A stretch of DNA of 35,736 nucleotides, from assembly GCA_016124525.1 (NCBI GenBank), contig WGNO01000044.1:1-35736 (forward strand), read 5' to 3'. The notes beneath the pieces are model-generated. The model searched no databases and was not told the DNA's origin. It worked only from the letters and a program-made list of their open reading frames with translations. This DNA is from Nostoc sp. RI_552 (GTDB lineage: Bacteria; Cyanobacteriota; Cyanobacteriia; Cyanobacteriales; Nostocaceae). Numbering within the stretch: position 1 is the stretch's first letter; every line of letters begins with the position of its first letter. Position numbers and translations under genes: made by a program. Shown one piece after another: positions 7,093-17,400 of this stretch.

Positions 7093-10000
7093 ATGGTGTC
7101 GCCACACAAGCCATCACACTCCACAGTACTTAAGAACAATATATGCCTTATGTCTGCTTATTCCATAGATACGGCTTTGTCAGAATTGGAGAGCCTTGTC
7201 AACAGTGTTGAGAAAACTTTGATTAGGTCAATAGAAGAAAAAAAATTGCACAAGGAAAAACCAATGTCAGTTAACAAAATTAATAGAAAATTAGCGCAAA
7301 ATCCCATCGCTATTGTGGGTATGGCTTCTTTGTTACCTCAAGCCAGAAATTTACGGGAATACTGGCAAAATATAGTTGACAAAATTGATTGTATTACCGA
7401 TGTTCCGGCTACACATTGGAGCGTAGAAGATTATTATGACCCTAACCCCAGAACCCCTGAAGATAAAACCTATTGTAAACGAGGCGGGTTTATTCCAGAA
7501 GTTGATTTTAACCCTATGGAGTTTGGTATTCCTCCCAGCATCTTGGAAGTTACAGATATTTCTCAGCTATTAGGTTTAGTTATAGCTAAAGAAGCAATGG
7601 AAGATGCTGGTTATGGTGAATCTCGAGAGTTTTGCCGGGAGAAAGTCGGGGTAATCTTGGGGGTAGCTATGGCCAAGCAATTAGGAATGCCACTTTCGGC
7701 TCGATTAGAGTATCCTGTTTGGGAAAAGGTACTCAAAAGCAGTGGTATTTCCCATCAAGATACCCAAAAAATTATCGAAAAAATCAAAAGCGCCTATATC
7801 AAGTGGGATGAAAATGCTTTTCCTGGGATGTTGGCTAATGTAGTGGCTGGACGAATCGCGAATCGCTTGAACTTTGGCGGTACAAATTGTGTAGTTGATG
7901 CGGCTTGTGCTAGTTCCTTTGGTGCTTTGAAAATGGCCATTAGCGAACTGGTGGAATATCGTGCTGATATGATGCTGACTGGTGGTGTTGACACTGACAA
8001 CACCATCATGGCTTACATATCCTTCAGTAAAACACCAGCTGTTTCTCCCAGTGAAAACGTCAAAGCTTTTGATGCTAAATCCGATGGGATGTTACTGGGT
8101 GAAGGCGTGGGTATGGTGGTTCTCAAACGCCTAGAAGATGCAGAACGGGACAATGATAAAATTTATGCAGTTATTAAAGGCATCGGTACTTCTAGCGATG
8201 GTCGCTACAAGAGTATTTATGCTCCCCGGAAAGAAGGTCAAGTTAAAGCTTTAGAACGTGCTTATGATGATGCTGGCTTTTCTCCCGCAACTGTGGGCTT
8301 GGTGGAAGCTCACGGTACTGGTACAATGGCTGGCGACCCTACAGAATTCGGTTCTTTAAAGGAATACTTTAGTAAACATGATTCCCAAAGACAGCATATC
8401 GCATTGGGTAGTGTTAAGTCCCAAATTGGACATACTAAAGCGGCGGCTGGAGCAGCAAGTTTGATTAAAACAGCTTTGGCACTGCATCACAAGGTTTTAC
8501 CGCCTACCATTAATATTACTGAGCCGAACCCTAAATTGGACATTAAAAATTCATCATTCTATTTAAATACTGAAACTAGACCGTGGATTCGGGCGGAAGG
8601 AGATGCGCCAAGACGTGCTGGTGTCAGTTCTTTCGGCTTTGGTGGTACGAATTATCATGTGGTTTTGGAAGAATACGAAACTCCAGAAAACCTTCCCTAC
8701 CGTTTACACGGTTCTGCTCGTGAGGTGCTGTTGTATGCTAGCAATCCAGCACATTTGTTGACTAAATGTGAAGAAACCCTGGGTAAGTTGCAATCAAATG
8801 ATGGTAGTACACATTTTGCTTCCTTAGTTAAAGAATGCCAATCAATGGAGATTCCCGCTGTCGCAGCTAGGGTTGGATTTGTGGCGGAAAATCTGCAAGA
8901 GGCTTGTAAGTTGATGCAAGTTACTATTGACTGGCTCAAACAAAAGGCTTCTGTAACTTCTTGGGAGCATCCCCAAGGTATTTACTACCGTTCCTCTGGG
9001 ATAGACTTGGGGGGAAAGGTGGTTTCTCTATTTTCTGGACAAGGTTCCCAATATTTGGAAATGGGGCGGGAAGTGGTTATGAACTTTCCGATTATGCGCC
9101 GTCTGCATGGCTGTATGGATAGTTTGTTGCTTAAGGATAATTTGCAACCACTTTCTGAAATTGTGTTTCCTCGTCCGGTGTTTGATGAGGCAGAAAAAAA
9201 TGCCCAAATTGCTGCTCTGCAACGAACAGAATATGCTCAAAGCGCCATTGGGGTGTTTAGTGCTGGTCTTTATTCCATATTGCAACAAGCTGGATTTAAA
9301 TCAGATTTTGTGGCGGGACACAGCTTTGGGGAGTTAACAGCTTTGTGGGCTGCGGGTGTTTTGAATGAACAAGATTACTTGTTTCTTGTGAAATCTAGAG
9401 GTCAAGCCATGGCCGCGCCAGAAGACCCAGACCATGATGCTGGGAGTATGTTGGCGGTGAAGGAAGACATGAGTAAAGTTGCAATGGTATTGCGGAGTTT
9501 TCCCCAGGTGACTATTGCTAATTTTAATTCTCCCACGCAAATTGTTTTGGCAGGACCGACGGGAGAAATTGATAAGGTGAAACAAGCTTTACATAACCAA
9601 GGTTGTACGGCTGTGTTGTTACCTGTGTCCGCAGCTTTCCACACTCCGCTTATTGCTTTTGCTCAAAAGTCTTTTGCTATCGCTATTAAGTCTGTTAAGT
9701 TTAATAGTCCCAAAATCTCTGTGTTTACCAATGTTACGGGTAAACCCTACCCCCAAGAACCCCAAGTTATTCAAAAAATCCTGGAAACTCACCTCTCTAG
9801 CTCGGTGATGTTTAAACAAGAAATTGAAAATATCTATGGGGCGGGTGGCTATTGCTTTGTAGATTTTGGGCCGCGCCGCATTTTAACTAACTTAGTTAAA
9901 GATATTTTGGGCGATCGCCCACATTTTACTATTTCTTTGAACCCTAGCACCCACAAGGATAGCGATCGCTCCCTACGGGAAGGGGCTGTACAGTTGCGTG

Positions 10001-12255
10001 TACTAGGGGTGGCTTTGAAAAACCTCGACCCTTATCAAGTTGAACTTGCACCACCCCCAGGGTCGAAGAATGCCTTAAATGTGCGTTTAAAGGGCATTAA
10101 CTATGTGTCGGAAAAAACTAAGAACGCCTTTACTCAAGCTTTACAAAACGGACATAAAGTTAGTTTACCTGTCACCCCTACTGTTGAATTCTCTGAAGTT
10201 GCGGTAACTACTCCACCAGTGAAAGAACTCAGTACCAATGGACTTGTTACCCGTACTACAGATAGTTTCCCTGAATTGTCACATAACTCTAATGACTTTG
10301 CACCCCAGCCGCAAATGAATCCCGTGATTCCTACTGCAATAGCCCAGGAAGTAAAGATGCAACCAACCCCAGAAAAACCCGTGAATTTTGACCGGGCCTT
10401 AGAAAGTTTAGAATATTTGCTGACACAGTTCCAGCAAAATCAAACTGACAACTTACAGGTCCACGGAACTTATCTGCAACATCAGATGGAATACACCAAG
10501 GCCTTTTTCCAATTGATGCAGCAACAAAACGCTCTATTTGCCAACAAGAAATCTTATCCTGAAGGATCACAACTTCAGCTGGTTGTCCACCAAAGTCTAG
10601 AACGGGGGATGATGCAGTTTCACAGTCAACAAGGTGAAACTCTACGGATTCATGAGCAATATCTTCTGGAACAGTTAGAATACGCTAAAAACTTTTTCCA
10701 ACTCATACAACAAGAATATTCTCAAATCATTTCCAGTCAAGTTACTACTCAGCCTAGGGAGACAGTTGTGATTAAAACAGCACCTGATCCCGTGGTAGCA
10801 GCACCCAGCAACCCATGTGCTCCTCACATTGACTTAACCGACTTGGGTAAAAACTTATTAGCCATCACCAGTGATAAAACTGGCTACCCAATTGAGATGC
10901 TGGAAATGGATATGGACATGGAGGCTGATTTAGGAATTGATTCTATCAAACGAGTTGAAATCTTAGGGGCGTTACAGGATATTTATCCTGACCTACCCAA
11001 GCCAAATTTAGAAGAGTTATCAGAAAAACGCACCATCGGTGAAGTTGTTGAATATCTGCAATCTTGTGTCTCTGGCAGTACTTCTATGACTACTCAAGAA
11101 GTCATGCTAGAATCCATTCAGTCCCCCTTGCCCCTTATTCTCCCAGGGGGTAACGATATCCCCAACCCCGTAGAGACCACCAACTTGGTTGTCTCTACCC
11201 CCCCTGTCACAGAAGAGGAAATAGCAACTGCTGATAATTATGCAGACTTAGGTCAAACTTTGTTAAGCATCACCAGTGATAAGACTGGCTACCCAGTGGA
11301 GATGCTAGAAATGGATATGGACATGGAGGCTGATTTAGGAATTGATTCCATCAAACGGGTAGAAATATTGGGAGCAATACAAGATAAATACCCCCATTTA
11401 CCTCAGCCCAATCTAGAAGAACTGGGAGATCTCCGCACCATCGGTCAAATAGTTGATTATCTCCAGAAGCTGGGGGGCGGCGAAAAAAAAAAGTCACAAT
11501 CAAAGTTTAGCCATCAGCCAGTCCAGGTAATTGACGGTGTTGCACGCCGTCCGGCTAAACTTCAATTCTTACCACCACCGGATAGTTTAGATTTCGCCTT
11601 ACCACAGGGACACGTTACTTTGATCACCGATGATGGTTCCCTCACCACTTCGCAATTAGCTGAAGCTTTAAGGGATGGCGGTGCGAAAGTGGTGGTTTTA
11701 AGTTTCCCCCCATCCCTGGTTCCCCAACAATCACCTTTACCAGCCAAAGTGAATCGTGTAGTCCTGGCGGATATGACTGAAGAATTACTCCAACATAAAT
11801 TGTCCGCCATCGCGACTCACTTCGGCACTATTGGGGCTTTCATCCATATTCATCCTGTATTTTCCACCCACCAAATACCTGCTTACATACCACAAGAAAA
11901 AGAAATTGTCAAGCACCTATTTTTCATGGCTAAACATCTTAAGCAATCTCTAAATCAAGTGGCGCGTTATCAACGCAGTTGTTTCTTAACTGTAAATCGT
12001 TTAGATGGTGCTTTTGGGTTAGAGCATAATATTAACTTCGGAGCCATCGGCCCTGGGTTATTGGGATTAACCAAGTCTCTGAAGTGGGAATGGCCAAAAG
12101 TGTTTACTCGTGCAATTGATTTGAGTCCGGCTTTAAATGCTCAACAATCAGCAGAATATATTATCGCTGAATTGTATGATCCAAATCTTTATATCAGTGA
12201 AGTTGCTTATGGTTCCCAGGGACGTGTGACTTTAGTTGGTGATTTCCAAAACTAA
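7093..12255 (+). CDS. hglE: HglE, PfaA-type polyketide synthase: KS-AT-ACP-ACP-structural KR half
   Basis: A 1720-aa modular subunit of the heterocyst glycolipid synthase, a cytoplasmic iterative PKS related to PUFA-synthase PfaA. The KS domain (about 69-530) has Cys272 in DAACASS, His407 in EAHGTGT and His447 in GHTKAAAG. The AT domain (about 640-960) has Ser744 in GHSFGE and His850. Two similar Gln-rich helical repeats follow (about 1097-1150 and 1160-1210), then two nearly identical acyl carrier domains with Ser1284 and Ser1419 in LGIDSIKRVEIL. The last 245 residues look like the non-catalytic half of a ketoreductase; the catalytic half starts the next gene. PfaA proteins usually carry more ACPs. 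The start is uncertain: ATG 7093 opens the frame, ATG 7150 is possible, and ATG 7264 (MSVNKIN) has the best ribosome site (AAGGA at 7252-7256). Confidence 0.92.
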   Translation: MVSPHKPSHSTVLKNNICLMSAYSIDTALSELESLVNSVEKTLIRSIEEKKLHKEKPMSVNKINRKLAQNPIAIVGMASLLPQARNLREYWQNIVDKIDCITDVPATHWSVEDYYDPNPRTPEDKTYCKRGGFIPEVDFNPMEFGIPPSILEVTDISQLLGLVIAKEAMEDAGYGESREFCREKVGVILGVAMAKQLGMPLSARLEYPVWEKVLKSSGISHQDTQKIIEKIKSAYIKWDENAFPGMLANVVAGRIANRLNFGGTNCVVDAACASSFGALKMAISELVEYRADMMLTGGVDTDNTIMAYISFSKTPAVSPSENVKAFDAKSDGMLLGEGVGMVVLKRLEDAERDNDKIYAVIKGIGTSSDGRYKSIYAPRKEGQVKALERAYDDAGFSPATVGLVEAHGTGTMAGDPTEFGSLKEYFSKHDSQRQHIALGSVKSQIGHTKAAAGAASLIKTALALHHKVLPPTINITEPNPKLDIKNSSFYLNTETRPWIRAEGDAPRRAGVSSFGFGGTNYHVVLEEYETPENLPYRLHGSAREVLLYASNPAHLLTKCEETLGKLQSNDGSTHFASLVKECQSMEIPAVAARVGFVAENLQEACKLMQVTIDWLKQKASVTSWEHPQGIYYRSSGIDLGGKVVSLFSGQGSQYLEMGREVVMNFPIMRRLHGCMDSLLLKDNLQPLSEIVFPRPVFDEAEKNAQIAALQRTEYAQSAIGVFSAGLYSILQQAGFKSDFVAGHSFGELTALWAAGVLNEQDYLFLVKSRGQAMAAPEDPDHDAGSMLAVKEDMSKVAMVLRSFPQVTIANFNSPTQIVLAGPTGEIDKVKQALHNQGCTAVLLPVSAAFHTPLIAFAQKSFAIAIKSVKFNSPKISVFTNVTGKPYPQEPQVIQKILETHLSSSVMFKQEIENIYGAGGYCFVDFGPRRILTNLVKDILGDRPHFTISLNPSTHKDSDRSLREGAVQLRVLGVALKNLDPYQVELAPPPGSKNALNVRLKGINYVSEKTKNAFTQALQNGHKVSLPVTPTVEFSEVAVTTPPVKELSTNGLVTRTTDSFPELSHNSNDFAPQPQMNPVIPTAIAQEVKMQPTPEKPVNFDRALESLEYLLTQFQQNQTDNLQVHGTYLQHQMEYTKAFFQLMQQQNALFANKKSYPEGSQLQLVVHQSLERGMMQFHSQQGETLRIHEQYLLEQLEYAKNFFQLIQQEYSQIISSQVTTQPRETVVIKTAPDPVVAAPSNPCAPHIDLTDLGKNLLAITSDKTGYPIEMLEMDMDMEADLGIDSIKRVEILGALQDIYPDLPKPNLEELSEKRTIGEVVEYLQSCVSGSTSMTTQEVMLESIQSPLPLILPGGNDIPNPVETTNLVVSTPPVTEEEIATADNYADLGQTLLSITSDKTGYPVEMLEMDMDMEADLGIDSIKRVEILGAIQDKYPHLPQPNLEELGDLRTIGQIVDYLQKLGGGEKKKSQSKFSHQPVQVIDGVARRPAKLQFLPPPDSLDFALPQGHVTLITDDGSLTTSQLAEALRDGGAKVVVLSFPPSLVPQQSPLPAKVNRVVLADMTEELLQHKLSAIATHFGTIGAFIHIHPVFSTHQIPAYIPQEKEIVKHLFFMAKHLKQSLNQVARYQRSCFLTVNRLDGAFGLEHNINFGAIGPGLLGLTKSLKWEWPKVFTRAIDLSPALNAQQSAEYIIAELYDPNLYISEVAYGSQGRVTLVGDFQN
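10381..10722 (+). repeat. Two divergent helical repeats inside HglE
   Basis: Residues about 1104-1144 and 1165-1205 of HglE align without gaps at roughly 20 of 41 positions, sharing SLE, QF, the pattern L..(V/I)H..YL, and EY.K.FFQL.QQ. Both look like amphipathic coiled-coil helices. They sit in the linker between AT and the first ACP, where linkers are normally low-complexity. A related segment ends HglC. Confidence 0.65.
10854..11470 (+). repeat. Tandem duplicated ACP-coding segments of hglE
   Basis: The two carrier-domain segments (about 10854-11076 and 11238-11460) are close to identical at the nucleotide level around the attachment serine, including one exact run of 37 bases. Synonymous positions are shared too, which suggests recent duplication or gene conversion rather than selection on protein alone. 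Confidence 0.75.
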
Positions 12256-12394
12256 CCTTAAGAAGGGAGGTATGACCATATCTCCCTCTGGGTGACAACA
12301 ATAATTAGTGCATAACGCGTTCACTGTTAACCGAAAAATAAACTCACCCATCAACTGTCAACCCCCAGTTGTTTAATTATAAATTCCCAATCAT

Positions 12395-14113
12395 ATGACT
12401 ATACAGACTCAGGTTCGTCCTTCATCGGTTTTTGTTGTAAGTGGTGGCGCAAAAGGAATTACGGCTGAATGTGCAATTAAAATGGCGCAGCACCAACCTT
12501 GTAAGTTTATTTTGCTGGGTCGTTCTGAACTTTTAGAAGTTGAGCCGGAGTTTGCTCAAGATTGTTTCGAGGAAGCAGCGTTGAAGAAACGCATTATGGA
12601 TAATCTTCTGGCTCAAGGGGAAAAGCCTACTCCTATGAGTGTATTGAAGACATATAACAAAATTGTTTCTAGTCGAGAAATTAAGAAAACCATTACCAGG
12701 ATCAGACAAACAGGCGCTGAGGCAGAATATATTAGTGTTGATGTCACAGATATTGCAGCTTTACAGCAAAAGTTGGCTGGTGTGGGTGCAATTACTGGGA
12801 TTATTCACGGGGCGGGAAATTTAGCTGATAAGTTAATTGAAAAGAAAACAGATCACGATTTTGAAAAAGTTTATACCGCTAAGGTGCAGGGATTAGAAAA
12901 TCTGTTGGCTTGCGTAAATCTTCAGCAACTAGAGCATTTAGTGTTGTTCTCCTCCGTGACCGGATTTTACGGCAATATAGGACAATCTGATTATGCCATC
13001 GCTAACGAAATTCTCAATAAATCAGCCCATCTCATCAAGCAAAATTATCCTCAGTGTCACGTGGTGGCCATTAACTGGGGTGCTTGGGATAGTGGTATGG
13101 TGTCCCCAGAATTAAAAAAAGCCTTTGCAGATAGGGGTATTGATGTTATTCCTGTGGATGTGGGTACACAAATGCTCGTCAACGAATTGCACCCTGCTCA
13201 TAGTGACACTGCACAAGTTGTCATTGGTAGTCCACTTGTTCCCCAAGCTAGAGAATTAGATTCTCAACTGCGAACTCACTGTATCCGTCGCCACATGAAA
13301 CTGGAAATCAATCCTTTTTTATATGATCATGTGATTGCAGGTTCCCCAGTATTACCCGCCACCTGTGCAATGTCATGGATTATCAATTCCTGTGAAGAAA
13401 TTTATCCAGGTTATCAATTAGTAAATTATACAGATTTCAAGGTTTTGAAAGGAATTACCTTCAATGATACTTTAGCTAAGGAACACATTTTAGAAATAGA
13501 AGAAGTTGAAAAGGTCAACCCACAAAGAATTAAAGTTAAAGCTAAAATATTGAGTCAAAATAGCGCCGGAAAAATTCACTACCATTTTAGCGCTCAACTG
13601 AACCTGCATCGAGAAATTCCCCCTGCTCCTACCTATGAATTCATCAATCTGAATCCAGATTACATCATTACCACCACGGGCAAAGATTTCTATCAAAATG
13701 GAGGCTCTACCTTATTTCATGGCTCTTCGTTTCAGGAAGTGCAAAGAGTTTTAAATATTACTTCTGATAAAATCACTACAGAATGTTTGTGGACAGAAAT
13801 CAGCGCCAAAAAACAAGGACAATTCCCGTTTCGTTGGGTCAACCCCTATACAACAGACCTGAGTATGCACGCCTTATGGATATGGACACAGCACTTTTAT
13901 CAAGAAGGTTGTTTACCGGGAAAAGTAGAGAAATTTGAACAATTTTCCCCCACACCACACAACGAACCATTTTATGTATCTTGCGAAATAAAAAATAAAA
14001 CATCAAGCAGTGCGATGGCAGATTTCATTATCCACGATAATCAGGGAAAAGTATACTCGCGAATGCTAGGAGCTCATGCAATTATTTGGTCAATGAAACA
14101 ACTCAAAAGTTAA
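12395..14113 (+). CDS. hglD: HglD, catalytic ketoreductase plus PKS dehydratase
   Basis: A 572-aa protein that continues the PfaA-like assembly line in trans. Residues 1 to about 290 are the catalytic KR half: an NADPH loop VVSGGAKGIT, HGAG, the LFSSV serine, Tyr200 and Asn204 in SDYAIAN, and the NWGAWDSGM motif after them. Residues about 295-570 form a PKS-type double-hotdog dehydratase with His312 in DHVIAGSPVLP (the HxxxGxxxxP motif) and the second-site Asp488 in DLSMH. Together they would reduce beta-keto groups and dehydrate the alcohol. Because the KR structural half is on HglE, HglD must associate with HglE to make a complete KR. It starts at ATG 12395, 139 bp after hglE, on the same strand. 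Confidence 0.87.
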   Translation: MTIQTQVRPSSVFVVSGGAKGITAECAIKMAQHQPCKFILLGRSELLEVEPEFAQDCFEEAALKKRIMDNLLAQGEKPTPMSVLKTYNKIVSSREIKKTITRIRQTGAEAEYISVDVTDIAALQQKLAGVGAITGIIHGAGNLADKLIEKKTDHDFEKVYTAKVQGLENLLACVNLQQLEHLVLFSSVTGFYGNIGQSDYAIANEILNKSAHLIKQNYPQCHVVAINWGAWDSGMVSPELKKAFADRGIDVIPVDVGTQMLVNELHPAHSDTAQVVIGSPLVPQARELDSQLRTHCIRRHMKLEINPFLYDHVIAGSPVLPATCAMSWIINSCEEIYPGYQLVNYTDFKVLKGITFNDTLAKEHILEIEEVEKVNPQRIKVKAKILSQNSAGKIHYHFSAQLNLHREIPPAPTYEFINLNPDYIITTTGKDFYQNGGSTLFHGSSFQEVQRVLNITSDKITTECLWTEISAKKQGQFPFRWVNPYTTDLSMHALWIWTQHFYQEGCLPGKVEKFEQFSPTPHNEPFYVSCEIKNKTSSSAMADFIIHDNQGKVYSRMLGAHAIIWSMKQLKS

Positions 14114-14428
14114 TCTCAGCTAGAGGTTAGGGAAGGGGGTTTCAGAATTTCTCAGGGGTGAAAGTATCTACCTATTTCATTAATTGCGTTCCCTATTTTT
14201 TCACCATTGACAACTCTGAGAGGATGTCTGGAAACTTTTTATTACCCGATATAACAGGGTTTCATCTTGATTCAGTAAACCCTAAATAAACCTCTGTCTA
14301 GAGTACACAGAAAAATACATCTTGGGTTTTTCTTTGCACCTGTCTACTAACAAAATAATTCTCAATTTTGGGGAAGAGCGTAAATCCTGAATTCTTTTTA
14401 ATACCCCACATCTGTTGAGGATATAACA
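14114..14428. other. hglD-hglC intergenic region
   Basis: 315 bp without a gene. GAGG at 14417-14420, eight bases before the ATG, is the ribosome site of hglC. I found no perfect NtcA site (GTA-N8-TAC) and no strong hairpin. The length allows a separate promoter for hglC-hglA-hglB. Confidence 0.4.
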
Positions 14429-17400
14429 ATGGCAAAAATAGCTATCATCGCATTATCATGTTTATTTCCTGATGCTAAGAATCCTGAAGAATTTTGGCAA
14501 AATCTTGTTTCTCAAAAAGATGCCAGAACATCAGCTAATATTGCAGAAATTGGCGTAGATCCCAGCATTTTTTACCATCCAGTTAAAGGCACACCAGATA
14601 AAACCTATTCCCTCAAAGGTGGATATATCCGGGACTTTAAATTTGATGCTTCTGAATATAATTTACCACCAGAATTACTTGCAGGTTTAGATGACACTTT
14701 TCAATGGTCATTATATGCTGCAAAACAAGCGATAACTAATGGCGGTTACTGGGGAAATCACAACATCCTCGCTAAATGTGGGGTAATTCTGGGTAATCTT
14801 TCTTTCCCAACCAAGCTTTCCTATCAATTATTTTCTCCTATTTATCAGCAAGCGATCGCCCCTGCTGTTCAAGAACTTTTGCAAAATGAAAATTTCAATT
14901 TAGCCACTTTACCAACAGGAACTCAAGCATCTGTTTACAACGCCATGATTTCTGGCTTACCAGCATCAATAGTTGCTCAAGCCTTATCGTTATCTAGAAT
15001 AAATTTATGTCTAGATGCTGCTTGCTCATCATCATTTTATGCTATTAAGTTAGCGTCTCATTATCTATCATCTCACAAAGCTGACATGATGTTAGCGGGA
15101 GCTATCAGTTGTGCAGATGCGCTGTTTGTGCGGATGCTATTTTCTGGTGTCCAAGGCTTTGCGGAAGATGGTACAAGTCGCCCTCTAGATAAAACATCCA
15201 GAGGTTTGATTCCCGGCGATGGTGTGGGTATGGTACTCCTAAAAAGATATGCCGATGCTGTCAGAGATGGGGACAATATTCTCGCCACAATTTGCGGTAA
15301 TGGACTCTCTAATGATGGCAGAGGTAAGCACTTACTTAGCCCCAACACCAGAGGACAAGTCCTCGCCTTTGAACGAGCCTATCACGAAGCCAAAATCAGC
15401 CCCCAAAGCATTGATTATCTAGAATGTCATGCTACTGGGACATTACTAGGAGATACCACTGAACTGAACTCCATAGCTACCTTTTTTGGTGAACATCAAG
15501 CATCACCTTTAGTGGGTTCTGCTAAAGCCAATGTCGGCCATTTATTAACTGCGGCTGGCATGGTGGGCTTAACTAAGGTAATTATGAGTATGTCTGAGGG
15601 GGTAATTCCAGCCACTATTGATATTGATGCACCTTTAGCCTCGGACAATAATATCATTTCCAGTGACAATATTGTTAGAAAAACAATACCATGGCCTAAC
15701 AACAATACACCAATTAAACGAGCAGCCATCAGTGCCTTTGGATTTGGCGGTACTAATTCCCATTTAGTGATTGAACAAGGTACCACAAATTTAGATATTA
15801 ACTTAGATGTACCTGTACCACAGGCAAAAATAGCTATTGTCGGTATGGATGCCTTTTTTGGGGGCTGTAACGGATTAGATGCTTTTGAACGCAGCATTTA
15901 TGAAGGAATCCAGCATTTTATACCTCTTCCGCCATGTAGATGGCAAGGTATAGACCAGCAAACAAACTTATTAAAAGAGTGTGGTTTAACCGATGGTAAA
16001 CCACCAATAGGAGCATACATTCAAGACTTTGAAATTGATACTTTAGCCTGCAAAATTCCTCCCAACGAAGTTGAGAAAATCAATCCCCAACAACTATTAA
16101 TGTTAAAGGTTGCTAACCGTGCCGTTCAAGATGCAGGACTGAAAGAAGGGGGAAATGTAGCAGTCATTGTAGCTGCGGAAACTGAGTTTTCTGTACATCA
16201 ATTACAGCAACGATGGAATTTACCTTGGCAAGTAAAAGCAGGCTTACTCACAGATAATATCGTCCTACCAGATCAAGACCTTGCCCAATTAGAAAGGGTT
16301 GTTAAAGATAGCATTCATCATCCAGTAGAAACCGGCGAGTACGTCAGTCACATCGCCAATATCATGGCCAGTCGAATTTCCGCCTTGTGGAATTTTACTG
16401 GACCCGCCTTTACCATGACTGCTGGTGAAAACTCTGCCCTCAAAGCCTTGGAAGTGGCACAAATGCTATTAGCCACTGGGGAAGTCGAAGCTGTGGTTTT
16501 AGGTGCAATAGATTTGGCTGGTGGTGTAGAAAATGTCTTATTACGAAGTCGATTAGCCAAGGTAAATCAAGGTATCAATACCTTGAGTTTTGACGAAAAC
16601 GCTGATGGTTGGATGGTTGGTGAAGGTGCTGGTGCAATTGTCCTCAAGGGTTATGATACAGCCCAAAAAGAGCACCAACGGATTTATGCTGTACTGGATG
16701 CTGTTACTTTTGCACAATCCACAAATGATGCTTGTCAACAAGCTTTTGACCTAGCAAAAATTCAACCCCAAGAAATTAACTATGTAGAAGTAAATGGTAG
16801 CGGTATTCCTGAACAAGACCAAGGCGAAATCATGGGCTTATTACAAGCCTATCCCAAAACTGGTAATGGTCTACAATGTGCCATTGGTAGCATTAAAGCT
16901 AACATCGGTCATACTTATACAGCCTCAGGAATTGCCAGTTTAATTAAAACTGCACTTTGTCTTTATTACAGATATATTCCCGCTACTCCTCAATGGTCTG
17001 GTGCAAAAACACCAGAATTATGGGAAGGTAGCCCGTTTTATGTAGCTACAGAATCTCGACCTTGGTTTGTTGATAAAGGTGCTACCCGTCGTATAGCCGC
17101 CATTAATAGCATAGGTATAGATGAGACTTGTGCCCATATCATCTTGTCAGAAGACCCAGAGCAAAAAGAGCGTGAAAGTAAATATTTAGAGCAAATGCCT
17201 TTTCATCTGCTCCCCATAGCAGGTGAAAATCAAAACAACTTACAAGAGGTTTTGAACCAACTCCAAAAAAGTATAGAAGATAGTTCTTGCTTACCAAGTA
17301 CTGCAAGTCAGACCTTCACAACTTTTAAAGAACATTCCCAACCTAAATATGCTCTAGCAATTACCGGACGTAACAAAAAAGAACTACTTAAACAAATTGA

